This document shows positions 1-8,621 of a stretch of DNA of 64,000 bases, in pieces. Both the position numbers and the translations under genes were made by a program. How positions within the stretch are numbered: the stretch's first letter is position 1; each line of letters begins with the position of its first letter. The notes beneath the pieces are model-generated. The model saw only the letters and a program-made list of their open reading frames with translations, did no database searches and was not told the DNA's origin. This stretch comes from Lentisphaerales bacterium (GTDB lineage Bacteria > Verrucomicrobiota > Lentisphaeria > Lentisphaerales > Lentisphaeraceae). The stretch spans positions 91,312 through 155,311 of the forward strand of contig JAKVBD010000002.1 in NCBI GenBank assembly GCA_022446985.1. Direction: 5' to 3'.

Positions 1-610
1 CACTTTTTACTTCCTTACTTTTCAGAAGTCCACTCATCCCCTTTACTTCAGCTACCATTTGTCCATCAAACCAATGCTGAACTCTATCCTTCTCAACGAC
101 TATTTTAACTCTATGCCAAATGTCTTTTCTGATATCTATATCTTTGTGATTTTCATCAAGACTTTTGCCTGCTCCGGTATAACGAATTTCAGCCTCACCT
201 GTTGTTTTCGGCCAATTACCAAAGCCGTAACTGAATTTATACAAACCTTCATACTTTGGGCCCTTCTGTTTCCACTGCATCTCTAAAAACTGCCCATGGT
301 AACCGATAAAAGCACAACTTCTAAAGTCACTCACCTGAAACTCAGCTTCCAAAATAAAATTCTTAAAAGACCTCTTAGAACAAAGGTACTTTCCGATACT
401 TTGGTACTCAGACTCTACGACAAAAGCATCGCCCTCTGTATAAAACTTTTTCTCGGCTTTCTTACTCAAACGACGACTGTTAAAACCATTTTGTTTTATT
501 TCCCAATCCTGCTCGAAATTAGTGGGAGAAAACTCAAGCCACTTCTCTTCCGCATTCAAACTCAAGATCACTAGACAAATCAGTCCGTAAAGTAAAAAAG
601 TATTTTTCAT
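1..610 (-). CDS. Secreted DUF1080-like (concanavalin-fold) protein, 3' end outside window
   Basis: A minus-strand reading frame starts with ATG at 610 and stays open to the window edge, so only the first ~203 residues are visible. The N-terminus (MKNTFLLYGLICLVILSLNA) is a signal peptide. The rest is beta-rich and carries features typical of DUF1080/LamG-like jelly rolls: 'FILEAEFQVSDF', 'FIGYHGQFLEMQWK' and 'IWHRVKIVVEKDRVQHWFDGQMV'. Such domains are common in PVC-group bacteria and bind or hydrolyse glycans; the precise activity cannot be given. It is exported, probably periplasmic or surface-exposed. The family assignment rests on fold-like pattern rather than a catalytic motif. The 290 bases upstream of the gene hold no recognised promoter. 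Confidence 0.7.
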   Translation of the reverse strand, partial: MKNTFLLYGLICLVILSLNAEEKWLEFSPTNFEQDWEIKQNGFNSRRLSKKAEKKFYTEGDAFVVESEYQSIGKYLCSKRSFKNFILEAEFQVSDFRSCAFIGYHGQFLEMQWKQKGPKYEGLYKFSYGFGNWPKTTGEAEIRYTGAGKSLDENHKDIDIRKDIWHRVKIVVEKDRVQHWFDGQMVAEVKGMSGLLKSKEVKS

Positions 611-901
611 AAAGTCCTCTTGTTCTTTAACAAACTGTTTCGGTAGTTAAGAAGCAATCATGACAGTTGTTAAAAGTAATTTCAATTGAAACCCTAAGCT
701 ACGGCTTAAATCAGCATAAGCTTTAAAATATTATCGAAAAAGATTCTCACGTCTGTCCCTCCCCTTACTCCCCCTCCGAATAAGCCTACAAATTAGTCAA
801 GGATATGTGTGTGAAGAAACTTTTAATCTACTGAAAATGTTTAATGAAAGAAGCTGATGGTGCCGGAAAAAACACGCAAATTTTCCAAGTACAGAATTAA
901 T

Positions 902-974
902 AATCTCCAGACATACATTTGTCTATCCACACACAACAGCATGTCGACCAGAGCTTTCGTTCTGGTCGGCTTTT
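902..974 (+). ncRNA. Structured RNA unit 1 of 3 (small hairpin, CACACA linker, terminator)
   Basis: AATCTCC at 902-908 leads into a small hairpin (AGACA 909-913, TGTCT 920-924). A single-stranded CACACACA linker follows (928-935), then a strong hairpin (CGACCAGA 945-952 with TCTGGTCG 961-968) followed by TTTT. No reading frame is associated with it. It is the first of three similar units spaced about 90 bases apart. Its role as a small RNA is inferred; the structure is seen directly. Confidence 0.55.
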
Positions 975-988
975 AAAAAGGACACTTT

Positions 989-1077
989 TAATAACTTTCC
1001 AGAGATGGTAACATCTCATCACACACGAAACATACACGCGCATGCCGGTCATTAAGTCTCTTCTGGCCGGTACTTAA
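989..1077 (+). ncRNA. Structured RNA unit 2 of 3
   Basis: This unit has the same layout as the one before it. A TTTCCA lead is followed by a hairpin GAGATG (1002-1007), GTAA loop and CATCTC (1012-1017). Next comes a CACACAC linker (1020-1026) and a terminator-like hairpin, TGCCGGTCA (1043-1051) with TGGCCGGTA (1064-1072). The first hairpin keeps pairing although its sequence differs from units 1 and 3. This compensatory change supports an RNA structure. The 3' tail is A-rich rather than a clean U-run. Confidence 0.5.
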
Positions 1078-1083
1078 AAAAAC

Positions 1084-1156
1084 AATCTCCAGACATGCAC
1101 ATGTCTTTATACACCACACACTCGCCGATCAGGATTTCCTGATCGGCATTTTTTAT
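1084..1156 (+). ncRNA. Structured RNA unit 3 of 3
   Basis: AATCTCC is followed by AGACAT (1091-1096), GCAC loop and ATGTCT (1101-1106). A CACCACACAC linker comes next, then a perfect 10-bp terminator stem (1124-1133 with 1138-1147) and a T-run. This is the cleanest intrinsic terminator of the three units. It points rightwards although both flanking protein genes point leftwards, so it does not terminate either of them. Confidence 0.6.
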
Positions 1157-1243
1157 TACCCGAATCTAATGGTAAACAAAGCCAGAAAATAATTGATTTT
1201 TAAAGACCCGGACAAGGATAATATAATCTGAAGGATGGTAAAT

Positions 1244-2074
1244 TTAGGCTTGCCCTAGATCCATAAAATTATTTACTGAATTGGGTATAAATACTTTATC
1301 CCCGGGCTTCTCGGAAATTACCGCGTATCCTTCAAGAACTTTTTGTGCCATAAGAATCTTTGCAGCCTCTTCTTTGCCAACAGATTCTGAAAGGATATTC
1401 AGGTAGTTACGTTCAGACTCAGCAATTATGCTTAGTGCTTTGGCCTGACCTTCAGCACGGAAAATAGCGGCTTCGCGATCTGCTTTGGCTTTGCGCATGG
1501 TTGCCGTCGCTGAGCCTTCTGCTTCAGCGGCAATCGCCCTGCTTCGACGTTCGGCTTCAAGTTGTTGCAACATAGCAGTACTTGTCGCATCATCTGTTTT
1601 AAGCTCCTGAATTTCAGCACGCAGGATTTGTATGCCCCATTTTTTACTCGTTTCAGTAAGCGTAGCAGCAATTTTTTCATTCAGTTGAGTACGCGATGAA
1701 AGAGCTTCATCAAGATCTCTTTCGCCAATCTCAGAACGGATAGCATTCAAAGCAGCCTGAGTAAGAGACTTATGCAGGTGATCAACCTCATAGACGGCTT
1801 TGATCGGGTCACTAACCCGCCATGACAGAACAGAGTCTACAAGGACCTTGGCATTATCTTTAGTGATGCATTCCCGTGGATGAGTATCGATGATCTGCTC
1901 GGTCAATTCAATAAAAACACCTTGCTTGTTGGTTTCATCGCCCCACACACTGCGCACATCCCTAATTTTGTCCAGAAAAGGGATTTTGAAAGCGAGTCCA
2001 GAGTATTGAATTTTAACAGGTTTAGCAAAGCGTTCGATAATGCGGCAATGGCCTTGTGGTATTTGTGAAATCAC
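1244..2074 (-). CDS. SPFH/band-7 (stomatin/prohibitin-like) membrane-domain protein
   Basis: This 276-residue SPFH protein has a band-7 core at about residues 20-185. An Ala/Glu-rich coiled coil follows at about 170-235, with 'EAERRSRAIAAEAEG' and repeated 'KADREAAIFRAEG' style heptads. These proteins form large ring or cage oligomers on the inner membrane and scaffold membrane microdomains or proteases. There is no N-terminal membrane helix, unlike E. coli QmcA, so the partner NfeD protein probably supplies the anchor. The start is GTG at 2074, overlapping the TGA of the upstream NfeD gene by two bases. An excellent GGAGG ribosome site lies about 6-10 bases upstream, so the pair is translationally coupled. 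Adjacent SPFH and NfeD genes are a well-known conserved pairing. Confidence 0.9.
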   Translation of the reverse strand: MISQIPQGHCRIIERFAKPVKIQYSGLAFKIPFLDKIRDVRSVWGDETNKQGVFIELTEQIIDTHPRECITKDNAKVLVDSVLSWRVSDPIKAVYEVDHLHKSLTQAALNAIRSEIGERDLDEALSSRTQLNEKIAATLTETSKKWGIQILRAEIQELKTDDATSTAMLQQLEAERRSRAIAAEAEGSATATMRKAKADREAAIFRAEGQAKALSIIAESERNYLNILSESVGKEEAAKILMAQKVLEGYAVISEKPGDKVFIPNSVNNFMDLGQA

Positions 2075-2538
2075 TTATTTCCTCCTTTTTCTATGGTAAA
2101 TATTCCGTTTTCAACGGCTTCTATACGTACTTTTTCATGATCATTAAATTCTGTAGTATCGTCATTTTTAAGTGGCCACAGATCACCATTCCAAGAGACA
2201 AAGGGCTTGTCATCTATAAGTCGGAACTCAGCCATGGCATCAACAGCTTCATGAATCGTCTCATCTCTACCGCGTGGAATTAATTTTTGAATGAGTGGAA
2301 TCATCAATTTTCGGACTATTCCAAAAAATAGAAGTGAAGAGATTAACCAGCTAATTAAGACAATCAAAACCTGCCATTTTAGAGAGACGTCGCATAGAGC
2401 TGCCAAATACACCGATACTGTCAGAAGAGCTAAAGCACTGAGTACTTCGGTATTGAAAAATATGTCTAGAAGAATAACGGTAAAAGAAATAGCAAATATC
2501 CATAAAAAGCCTTCCATTGATGGATCGAAAAAGCCCAT
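2071..2538 (-). CDS. NfeD-family membrane protein
   Basis: This is a 155-residue short-form NfeD protein. The N-terminal half has several hydrophobic helices (about residues 10-85, e.g. 'FLWIFAISFTVILLDIFF'). The C-terminal ~65 residues form a small OB-fold-like beta domain. The known role of the family is to partner an SPFH protein in the inner membrane. This long-established pairing is repeated here, with the SPFH gene starting inside the stop codon. The short form lacks the ClpP-like protease domain of long NfeD proteins. The ATG start at 2538 is the only reasonable choice. Confidence 0.85.
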   Translation of the reverse strand: MGFFDPSMEGFLWIFAISFTVILLDIFFNTEVLSALALLTVSVYLAALCDVSLKWQVLIVLISWLISSLLFFGIVRKLMIPLIQKLIPRGRDETIHEAVDAMAEFRLIDDKPFVSWNGDLWPLKNDDTTEFNDHEKVRIEAVENGIFTIEKGGNK

Positions 2539-3011
2539 TCTGTACCCCTTGGTAAAATTAGAAAATTTAACTTTTGGCAGTACCCTGTTGCCCTGCCCCT
2601 ATTGTCAGCAATTCATAGCTTTTAATGATACAGCTCAATACCAACAAAGTGGATAAAAAGTATCGATCATATGAAAGCAACATATAGTTTAAACTATTTG
2701 CCCAAGTTAAATTGTCATTTTATAAAATTTAACAATTTATGTAATTCACGACATTGGCTGCTTCAAACACTTCAGCATATCTCATGAAACTCCACTCTGG
2801 AAATAACTTTTTAAGTACTATTTTAAAACTCTGAATTTCAAAAAATAAAAGACTGACATTCTATAAGTATTCTTCATTTTTTTCTTCAATACATGTGAAG
2901 TCAAACAACATAATTTATATATTTCATGTTAATTGACGATTACCTTATTGTGATCCAAGAAAAACAATTAATAGATTAACTTATTGTTTAATGTATGTTT
3001 GTGTCCCCCTT
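2539..3011. other. AT-rich intergenic stretch, no gene seen
   Basis: About 470 bases of strongly AT-rich sequence lie between the NfeD start and a decayed prepilin gene. I see no coding pattern on either strand, no hairpin with a U-run and no repeat. It presumably holds the promoter for the NfeD/SPFH pair close to 2540-2600, but no clear boxes stand out. Confidence 0.5.
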
Positions 3012-3715
3012 TGAAAAAAGTTTACTCTTGTTGAATTGCTGGTAGTTATAGCTATCATTGCAATATTACTTCAATGTTACTCTCCTCTCTTGGGAAAGCC
3101 CGTGAATCGGCAATTTCCAGTGTTTCTTTGAGTAATTTAAGACAGTCTTCAATATCTTCGATTAGTTCTATTTCAGACAACAGCAGCAAGTTTTTCACTA
3201 TTTCCAGATCGGCCCAAAATGATTGGGACGGATGGCAATAGTGGGCCATGCGCCTTATTGATACTAGCTACATGGAGCTCTCCATTAACAATGCATATAC
3301 TTGTCTTAAATCTGTTCGCAACCACTCGTCCCCCAAAAATATTGCGAGCTTTTGGAGCTACGGGGTCAATCGAAAATTATCTACAGAAAATGTCGACAGT
3401 CCAAATTATTCATCGCAACGAGGCGATGAGAATGGTGAGTTCCTAGAGTGGGCTCTTCCAGACAAACTCGACTCTCCATCTTCGACTATGCTTTTGGTAG
3501 ATTCGCGTCATGAAAATAGTAATAACACTGATCTACAAAAATCGTGGGTTGATAATTTAACGGCATCGTGAAACGACAGAATCTGGACTATTCATAATCC
3601 TACTATAAAAGTAAATGTAGTCTATGCGGATGGACATACTGCATCAGAATCAGTCGCTACCTTATATAAAACATTTGGTACAGGACTGGACTATTCCCGT
3701 ACCAGTAATGATTAA
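3012..3715 (+). pseudogene. Decayed prepilin-type protein gene
   Basis: Translation from 3015 gives [18 protein letters not shown], the canonical type IV/pseudopilin N-terminal helix with the conserved Glu. The start codon is lost: TGA sits where ATG should be. A frameshift near 3068 is followed by 'LGKARESAISSVSLSNLRQS', the usual continuation of the family, then in-frame stops. The far end (3590-3715, after another shift) reads 'IHNPTIKVNVVYADGHTASE', the conserved C-terminal His...DGH segment. The full length of the family is therefore represented but unreadable as one protein. It converges with a second decayed copy on the other strand, and the two stop codons overlap. Confidence 0.85.
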
Positions 3716-4447
3716 TCCCTGAGATCGTAGGTATACTTTTCATCTGTCTTAAGACTTTGAGTAATACGGACAAAGGCTACCTGGGCATCGGCAAAAAGAA
3801 CGTTTCAGTAGTTTTTGCCTTCTTTAGTCTGGAAATAAGTATCTTCATTAAAAGTTGCGACTGCTTCTGCATTGGCACTTTTATCGCCACCAATTTCACT
3901 AAAAGTTATAAACCTAACAGGACTTTCTATTTGAGACATATTTATACCGATATTTTTCTTAACCTTCTTGCCATTATTCCTGAATTGCCCAGTAACTACA
4001 GAGTATGGTTTTATATTTTCTAAACCCGTTTTGGATTAAGTATTATTATAGGAACTCCCTTTATCTTCATAGTGAAAAGTATCTGAAAGGCAGCCTGCCA
4101 TCGATATCTTTATGTTTCCTGGGATACTCTCTTTCTCCATCCCTAAGATTTATGGATTCAAATACCTGTTCTTTGGCTGCCTTGCATATGCCTTATTCTT
4201 ACCTCGATTGCCTTGTTGACCAAACAACGAAAATTGGAAGTCCTTAGAGTCATCACGTTTAGGGTATTTACCATCTTCGTCCTTTTAGTGGAGCTCGGTT
4301 TCTATCCCCACCTGCTTCAGATCACTCATGCAAACGGCTCTTTTAGAGCTTTTTAGCATTCGTTAAACTTGGCAAGAGAAGAGTCATCAAAATGCCAAGT
4401 ATGCTGATGACAATCAGTTATTCGAGAAGCGTAAATCTTTTAGTCAT
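3712..4447 (-). pseudogene. Decayed prepilin-type protein gene (opposite strand)
   Basis: The ATG at 4447 begins MTKRFTLLE, followed by an in-frame TAA and then LIVISILGILMTLLLPSL. This is a prepilin leader with one leucine codon turned into a stop (TTA to TAA). Further frameshifts and stops follow, but the family pattern persists on this strand: 'KRAVCMSDLKQVGIE', 'SPVRFITFSEIGGDKSANAE' and 'NVLFADAQVAFVRITQSLKT'. The last frame ends with TAA at 3712-3714, interlocked with the stop of the convergent remnant. The gene cannot encode the protein as read. It is one of four dead prepilin copies here, against six intact ones. Confidence 0.85.
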
Positions 4448-4639
4448 TATCCAAAATTTACTAACTCGCTGCAAGGTGGACTATGAGAACAGCAAAATGG
4501 AAAATACAGTGTTTCTAAAGCCTTGAGCAGGTGAAACTTCGTTTCGATTAAGCAGTATTCAGAGCACTTCGCGCCAGTATTCAATCATTGTTTTGAAAAC
4601 TGCTGGGCGCGCCTCAATCCTTAGTGCGTTGCGCGCCAA

Positions 4640-4695
4640 GTGTCAGGTGTCAGGTGTCAGGTGTCAGGTCTAAGGTCTAAGGTCTAAGGTCTAAG
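4640..4695. repeat. Two adjoining 7-bp tandem repeats, four copies each
   Basis: GTGTCAG is repeated four times (4640-4667) and directly followed by GTCTAAG four times (4668-4695). The two heptamers share GT.T.AG, so one array probably arose from the other. It lies in a ~300-base gene-free stretch (4448-4754) downstream of a propeller gene. That stretch also holds a short inverted repeat, ACGAC/GTCGT, near 4725. No function is evident; this is probably a slippage-prone intergenic array. Confidence 0.9.
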
Positions 4696-4754
4696 TATAG
4701 GAAACTACTGAATGCTGATTACTACGACGCAGTCGTCTGATTACTTAATTCTGA

Positions 4755-5975
4755 TCACTGACTAAACTGGTAGCAAATTAAACGACCCAGGTTATTGCGC
4801 ACAAATAAACGACCATTTGAATAGGTTGGCTTAGTCCAACAAACGTTACCTAGAACGTTCATGCTGGATATCTGTTCAAACTTTTCTTTGGAAACTTTAG
4901 CTGTTGTTAAGTTGCCATTGATATTCTGACAAACAAAGGTGTCACCTACTGCAATGATCTGAGACCAGGGAAACTTTTCTTCCCAAAGGAGCTTACCTGA
5001 TTTTAAATCAAAGGCTTGCATCTTTGTTCTTTTATCGCGGAAATGACCATGAGTTCCATAAGCAACACCATCTATAACTATGTTATTTTGAAAACTTCTG
5101 GTAGCATTCTTTTCCTTCCAAACAGATTTAATTGACTTACCATCAAACTCAAGAAAAGCAGAGTAAGGCATCCATGATAGAAAGATATTTTTACCTTCAT
5201 TGACAACTATAGGAGTCGTAGAAACCATGTTATATTTAGAGGTGAGATCATAACGGGCAACGCGAGAGCCGTCTTTAACGTTCAGAATTTCTAAACCGGT
5301 ACCAAGATAAAATGTAACGTAGTCTGTGCCATTATAATCAAAGACCACTGGCGTCGCGTAACCTGAAATATATGACTTCTCATCTTTGTCCACAGACTTA
5401 CTCATCCATAAAAGCTTACCCGTTTTCTTGTTAAGAACCACCGTTCTACCACAAGAAAGCAGGATCATATCGCCATGAGTGACTGGCGATGAAGCATAGC
5501 CCCAATTAGGTAACTTAAGCTTTGTCAACGCTTTCAGATCTGCCTTCCAGACAACTGAGCCATCTGCCTTATTAAGACAAAATATCTGTCCGGCTTTCCC
5601 TAAAGTGTAGAGTTTATCGCCTTCAATAGTCGGCGTCGTATTAGGACCACCGGTATGCTGTTTATCCAGCAAGATTCCTTCGTACGTATGTGTCCAGACA
5701 GTTTTACCTGTTTTGACATCCAGACACAAAACCTTTTCGGTATTTTTGCCATCATGCCCCATGGTGTAAATAAAATCACCTACTACAGCAGTAGCACTAT
5801 AACCAAGTTCAACATTGACTTCCCAGGCTTTCTGCCATCTCGAAAGGTCTGGGTTAAACAAACTGTCTTTCTCGACTGTATCGTTGCCATTTGGTCCTAA
5901 AAACTTAGGCCATTCTGCAAAAGCCAAGCACGGGATTAAAAATAAAAGAATCAACAATTGGCGCGTCATTACCAT
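4755..5975 (-). CDS. Exported PQQ-like beta-propeller protein
   Basis: The product is a 406-residue protein. It has a signal peptide (hydrophobic to about residue 20, ending CLAFA) and then 'WPKFLGPNGN', the opening typical of planctomycete PQQ-repeat proteins. Tryptophan-docking blades recur: 'LDVKTGKTVWTHTYEG', 'LNKADGSVVWKADL', 'LNKKTGKLLWMSK' and 'FDLKSGKLLWEEKF'. This is a BamB/quinoprotein-like eight-bladed propeller in the periplasm. Many such proteins are scaffolds without bound PQQ, and no dehydrogenase active-site motif is visible. AAGGAG lies seven bases before the ATG at 5975, fixing the start. The gene stands alone on this strand, followed by the heptamer repeat region. Confidence 0.8.
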   Translation of the reverse strand: MVMTRQLLILLFLIPCLAFAEWPKFLGPNGNDTVEKDSLFNPDLSRWQKAWEVNVELGYSATAVVGDFIYTMGHDGKNTEKVLCLDVKTGKTVWTHTYEGILLDKQHTGGPNTTPTIEGDKLYTLGKAGQIFCLNKADGSVVWKADLKALTKLKLPNWGYASSPVTHGDMILLSCGRTVVLNKKTGKLLWMSKSVDKDEKSYISGYATPVVFDYNGTDYVTFYLGTGLEILNVKDGSRVARYDLTSKYNMVSTTPIVVNEGKNIFLSWMPYSAFLEFDGKSIKSVWKEKNATRSFQNNIVIDGVAYGTHGHFRDKRTKMQAFDLKSGKLLWEEKFPWSQIIAVGDTFVCQNINGNLTTAKVSKEKFEQISSMNVLGNVCWTKPTYSNGRLFVRNNLGRLICYQFSQ

Positions 5976-6133
5976 CCATACTCCTTAAAATTTATACTCA
6001 AGATTTTCATAAAAGTCCTAGGTTATCTAAAAAATCTCCTCTAGCAGACTGAATGAGTCTTTCACCATATTCAAAGTTCTATGATAATAATGATCCTAAT
6101 CTGTTCCCAACTTTTGTAGAAATAAACAAAAAA

Positions 6134-7696
6134 TTAATCAATCAAATCCAGACCAATATCATCGATGGTCTTTTTCTTTGCTTCTTTCTTGGGAGTGCCT
6201 ATAGCACCTTTACCCGATGGCAAGTAGCGATAGTAAACTGTCAGCATAAGAGCACAGAGAGTTGTTGAATAGACTTTTTGACCAATTTGGTCTTTTATCG
6301 CACCAACATGACTCTTACCTGGGTAAACCCAATAGCCTTCAGTATGTTGATTATTAATCACCTCTTTTTGAAACTTTTTATTCCAGGCCTTCCATTTATC
6401 ACCGCCATGTTGGAACATCGCCTGAGTCGCGTAGTACCAAGCATATAGACTGCTCTTAGGTGCTGTCCCCCAATTCAACTTAGGGAGATCATTCTCTATA
6501 ATCGCAGCGATTTCGTCACGAACTGCGGCTATTTTGCCTTCTCCAAATAATTGTAAACAAAGTACGCCTACAGGCCGCATGCTATGGCGACCATGATCCT
6601 TTACCTTGCCTTGAATTATTGCATAAGGAAAACCTTTACCATCACTTTTTGAACCGGCATATTTCTTGAGCCACTTTATGCCATTTTCTATCGCTTGTTG
6701 TAGTCCCAGCTCTCCACAACCAGCTGCATAAGCCGCCTTAAGAGCCTGGTAATTCCAACCAGCAAAGGACAAATCCTGACGGTTTGTTTTCATTTTATAT
6801 TCGTAGTCGAAACTACCATTTTGCTGCATCCCATCGATAATAACACGAATGCTTTTATTCATGGCTTCTTCTAATTGAAATACACCAGTCATAGCAAAGG
6901 CTTCAGCAAGTGCATAAGCCTTTATAGCGTGTGGATATCCGTGCTTTGGCTTGTAATTGACCGGAGAATTAGCCAGGAACATCATCGCTTTCTTGACTGT
7001 TACTCCAAATGCTTTGGAGGTCTGAGTTTCACCGTGTGCCAAAAATGTCAGCATAGCCAAACCGGTTAGAGCATCCTTAGTGTCGCCTTCACTCCAGGAG
7101 CCATCCGGATTTTGAACTTTCTTTAACCAGTACAAAGCCTTGAGTAATTTTTCCTGACCAACTTTACTGCCTCCAAATCGAGATACCGCAGAAGCTCTGC
7201 CACCTGCGCTACGACCGCCAAATACACTTGGGGATGCAAATGCCGAAGGACTGACGACAACATCTGACACAGCTTCCACTGCAGCATCATCTTCTGTCGA
7301 TGGAACCTCATCGTTGACATCTTCAAGAGCGGCATCATTTGTATCAACACTTTCAACAGCGATTGTCGTCAATACCGGATTATTCTGCTCTGTAGTTTCA
7401 ACTTCTTCCGGCTCAGGCTCTTCAATCGGGGGAGGTTCTTCAATTTTAACTTCTTCGACCTCTTGCATCTCAACTACAATTTCAGCTGCTTCCTGCTTGT
7501 ATTTGTCTTTAATAATAATCGCTAAAATAACGATTAAGGCTACGTGAAATAAAGTAGAAACTATCGGACCGGTGATTGACTCCATGAGTCTTTTTTTTCG
7601 ATACTCTTTCTGAATTTCCAGGATATCTTTTTCATCTAAATCTGACGTTGTTAATAATTCGTCAAAGTATTCTTCATCTGTACTTATTTCAGACAT
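6134..7696 (-). CDS. TonB-like anchored protein with squalene-cyclase-type alpha/alpha toroid
   Basis: This is a 520-residue protein in three parts. A short acidic cytoplasmic N-terminus is followed by one membrane helix (about 42-62). An extended Pro/Glu/Val-rich linker (about 70-150, 'EEPPPIEEPEPEEVE') strongly resembles TonB. A C-terminal domain (about 180-500) has repeats such as 'LYWLKKVQNPDGSWSEGD' and 'AIENGIKWLKKYAG', the prenyltransferase/squalene-oxidase repeat fold. Related planctomycete proteins are usually annotated only by that repeat. The DxDD acid motif of true cyclases is not seen, so enzymatic cyclisation is unlikely. The toroid probably sits in the periplasm and binds a polymer, lipid or partner protein. 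It is divergent from the prepilin gene at 7865. Confidence 0.7.
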   Translation of the reverse strand: MSEISTDEEYFDELLTTSDLDEKDILEIQKEYRKKRLMESITGPIVSTLFHVALIVILAIIIKDKYKQEAAEIVVEMQEVEEVKIEEPPPIEEPEPEEVETTEQNNPVLTTIAVESVDTNDAALEDVNDEVPSTEDDAAVEAVSDVVVSPSAFASPSVFGGRSAGGRASAVSRFGGSKVGQEKLLKALYWLKKVQNPDGSWSEGDTKDALTGLAMLTFLAHGETQTSKAFGVTVKKAMMFLANSPVNYKPKHGYPHAIKAYALAEAFAMTGVFQLEEAMNKSIRVIIDGMQQNGSFDYEYKMKTNRQDLSFAGWNYQALKAAYAAGCGELGLQQAIENGIKWLKKYAGSKSDGKGFPYAIIQGKVKDHGRHSMRPVGVLCLQLFGEGKIAAVRDEIAAIIENDLPKLNWGTAPKSSLYAWYYATQAMFQHGGDKWKAWNKKFQKEVINNQHTEGYWVYPGKSHVGAIKDQIGQKVYSTTLCALMLTVYYRYLPSGKGAIGTPKKEAKKKTIDDIGLDLID

Positions 7697-7864
7697 TTTT
7701 TACTGTTCCCATACATTACACTTACACATTCTGCTATCTACAGATGATCATTAGCTTTTTCGTATGTTAAGTCTTATAGGGACAGTAAAAAAATTAAATT
7801 TATGATTTTCCCGTTTTTCACCGAAAAACTTGTTTTCACAATCCTGCTATACTACGGTAAACAC

Positions 7865-8542
7865 ATGAAAAAATTCACTCTTATAGAACTGCTTGTCGTG
7901 ATTGCAATCATCGGGATTTTAAGTTCAATCTTGCTTCCCTCCTTAAGTGATGCCAGAGAAAAGGGTATTTCCAGTGTATGCATTTCAAATTTGAAACAAT
8001 CGCAAATTCAAACTGTTTTGTACACAGATGATAATCAAGATCTGATCTTAATGCATAACCCTCAATCCCCGTGGTATGGATGGTCTGGAGCTCTTCTAGA
8101 TCAGAATTACTTAAAGTCCGGAGACAAAGGTAATTTCTGCCCGAAAACACAGCCTGACCTGAGTTCTTCGGGTTACCTGAAACGGCACACATATGGAGGT
8201 AATTTTCAAGCCTTGTACAAGCAAACAGCCTGGGCGAATCGCAGCTGGATGATTTACGACACTTCAACTCAGAATTATTATAAGCGCTTAAATGCCATAC
8301 CAAAAACCTCTGAGTATGTCTTTTTAGCAGATTCTGTAAGTAAGTGGAACTGGGATACACAGCACCGCATTGTAAACCATTCGGCTTTTGGCAGCGGTGA
8401 CTGGGCACCTATTTTCACGACTCATGATGTCGGTAAAAAGGCAAATATATCCTATGCTGATGGTCATGCAAAAACAACGCCTATCAGTGAATTGCGGGAT
8501 TTAACAGATAACTCTATAACCTTTGATTATCTGGCTCTTTAA
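7865..8542 (+). CDS. Prepilin-type N-terminal domain protein
   Basis: This protein has ~225 residues. It begins [19 protein letters not shown], a classic prepilin leader (KK, cleavage before Phe, Glu5) and hydrophobic spine for PilD-type processing and export by a type II/IV machine. The body ends with 'HDVGKKANISYADGHAKT', the conserved processing-associated His...DG motif of this PVC-group family, here with 11 residues between His and DG. The first ATG at 7802 would put 21 extra residues before the leader, so 7865 is chosen. No strong ribosome site precedes it. These one-gene pseudopilins are numerous in Lentisphaerae; their function is unknown, and a surface or secretion role is likely. 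Confidence 0.85.
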   Translation: MKKFTLIELLVVIAIIGILSSILLPSLSDAREKGISSVCISNLKQSQIQTVLYTDDNQDLILMHNPQSPWYGWSGALLDQNYLKSGDKGNFCPKTQPDLSSSGYLKRHTYGGNFQALYKQTAWANRSWMIYDTSTQNYYKRLNAIPKTSEYVFLADSVSKWNWDTQHRIVNHSAFGSGDWAPIFTTHDVGKKANISYADGHAKTTPISELRDLTDNSITFDYLAL

Positions 8543-8621
8543 GATTACCTCAACTTATCTTCTAATTAGTGTCCTCATTGTGAATCATATTCCGAACTAA
8601 ATTTAAAAAATCCGAGAAAGT

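Noticed and set aside
3219..4247. Several open frames of 75-107 codons in the 3.2-4.2 kb region
   Set aside because: They are fragments or shadows of the two decayed prepilin genes read in wrong frames.
6028..6062. AATCTCC followed by AGACT/AGTCT, similar to the structured RNA units
   Set aside because: There is no CACACA linker and no terminator hairpin after it; the resemblance is limited to two short pieces.
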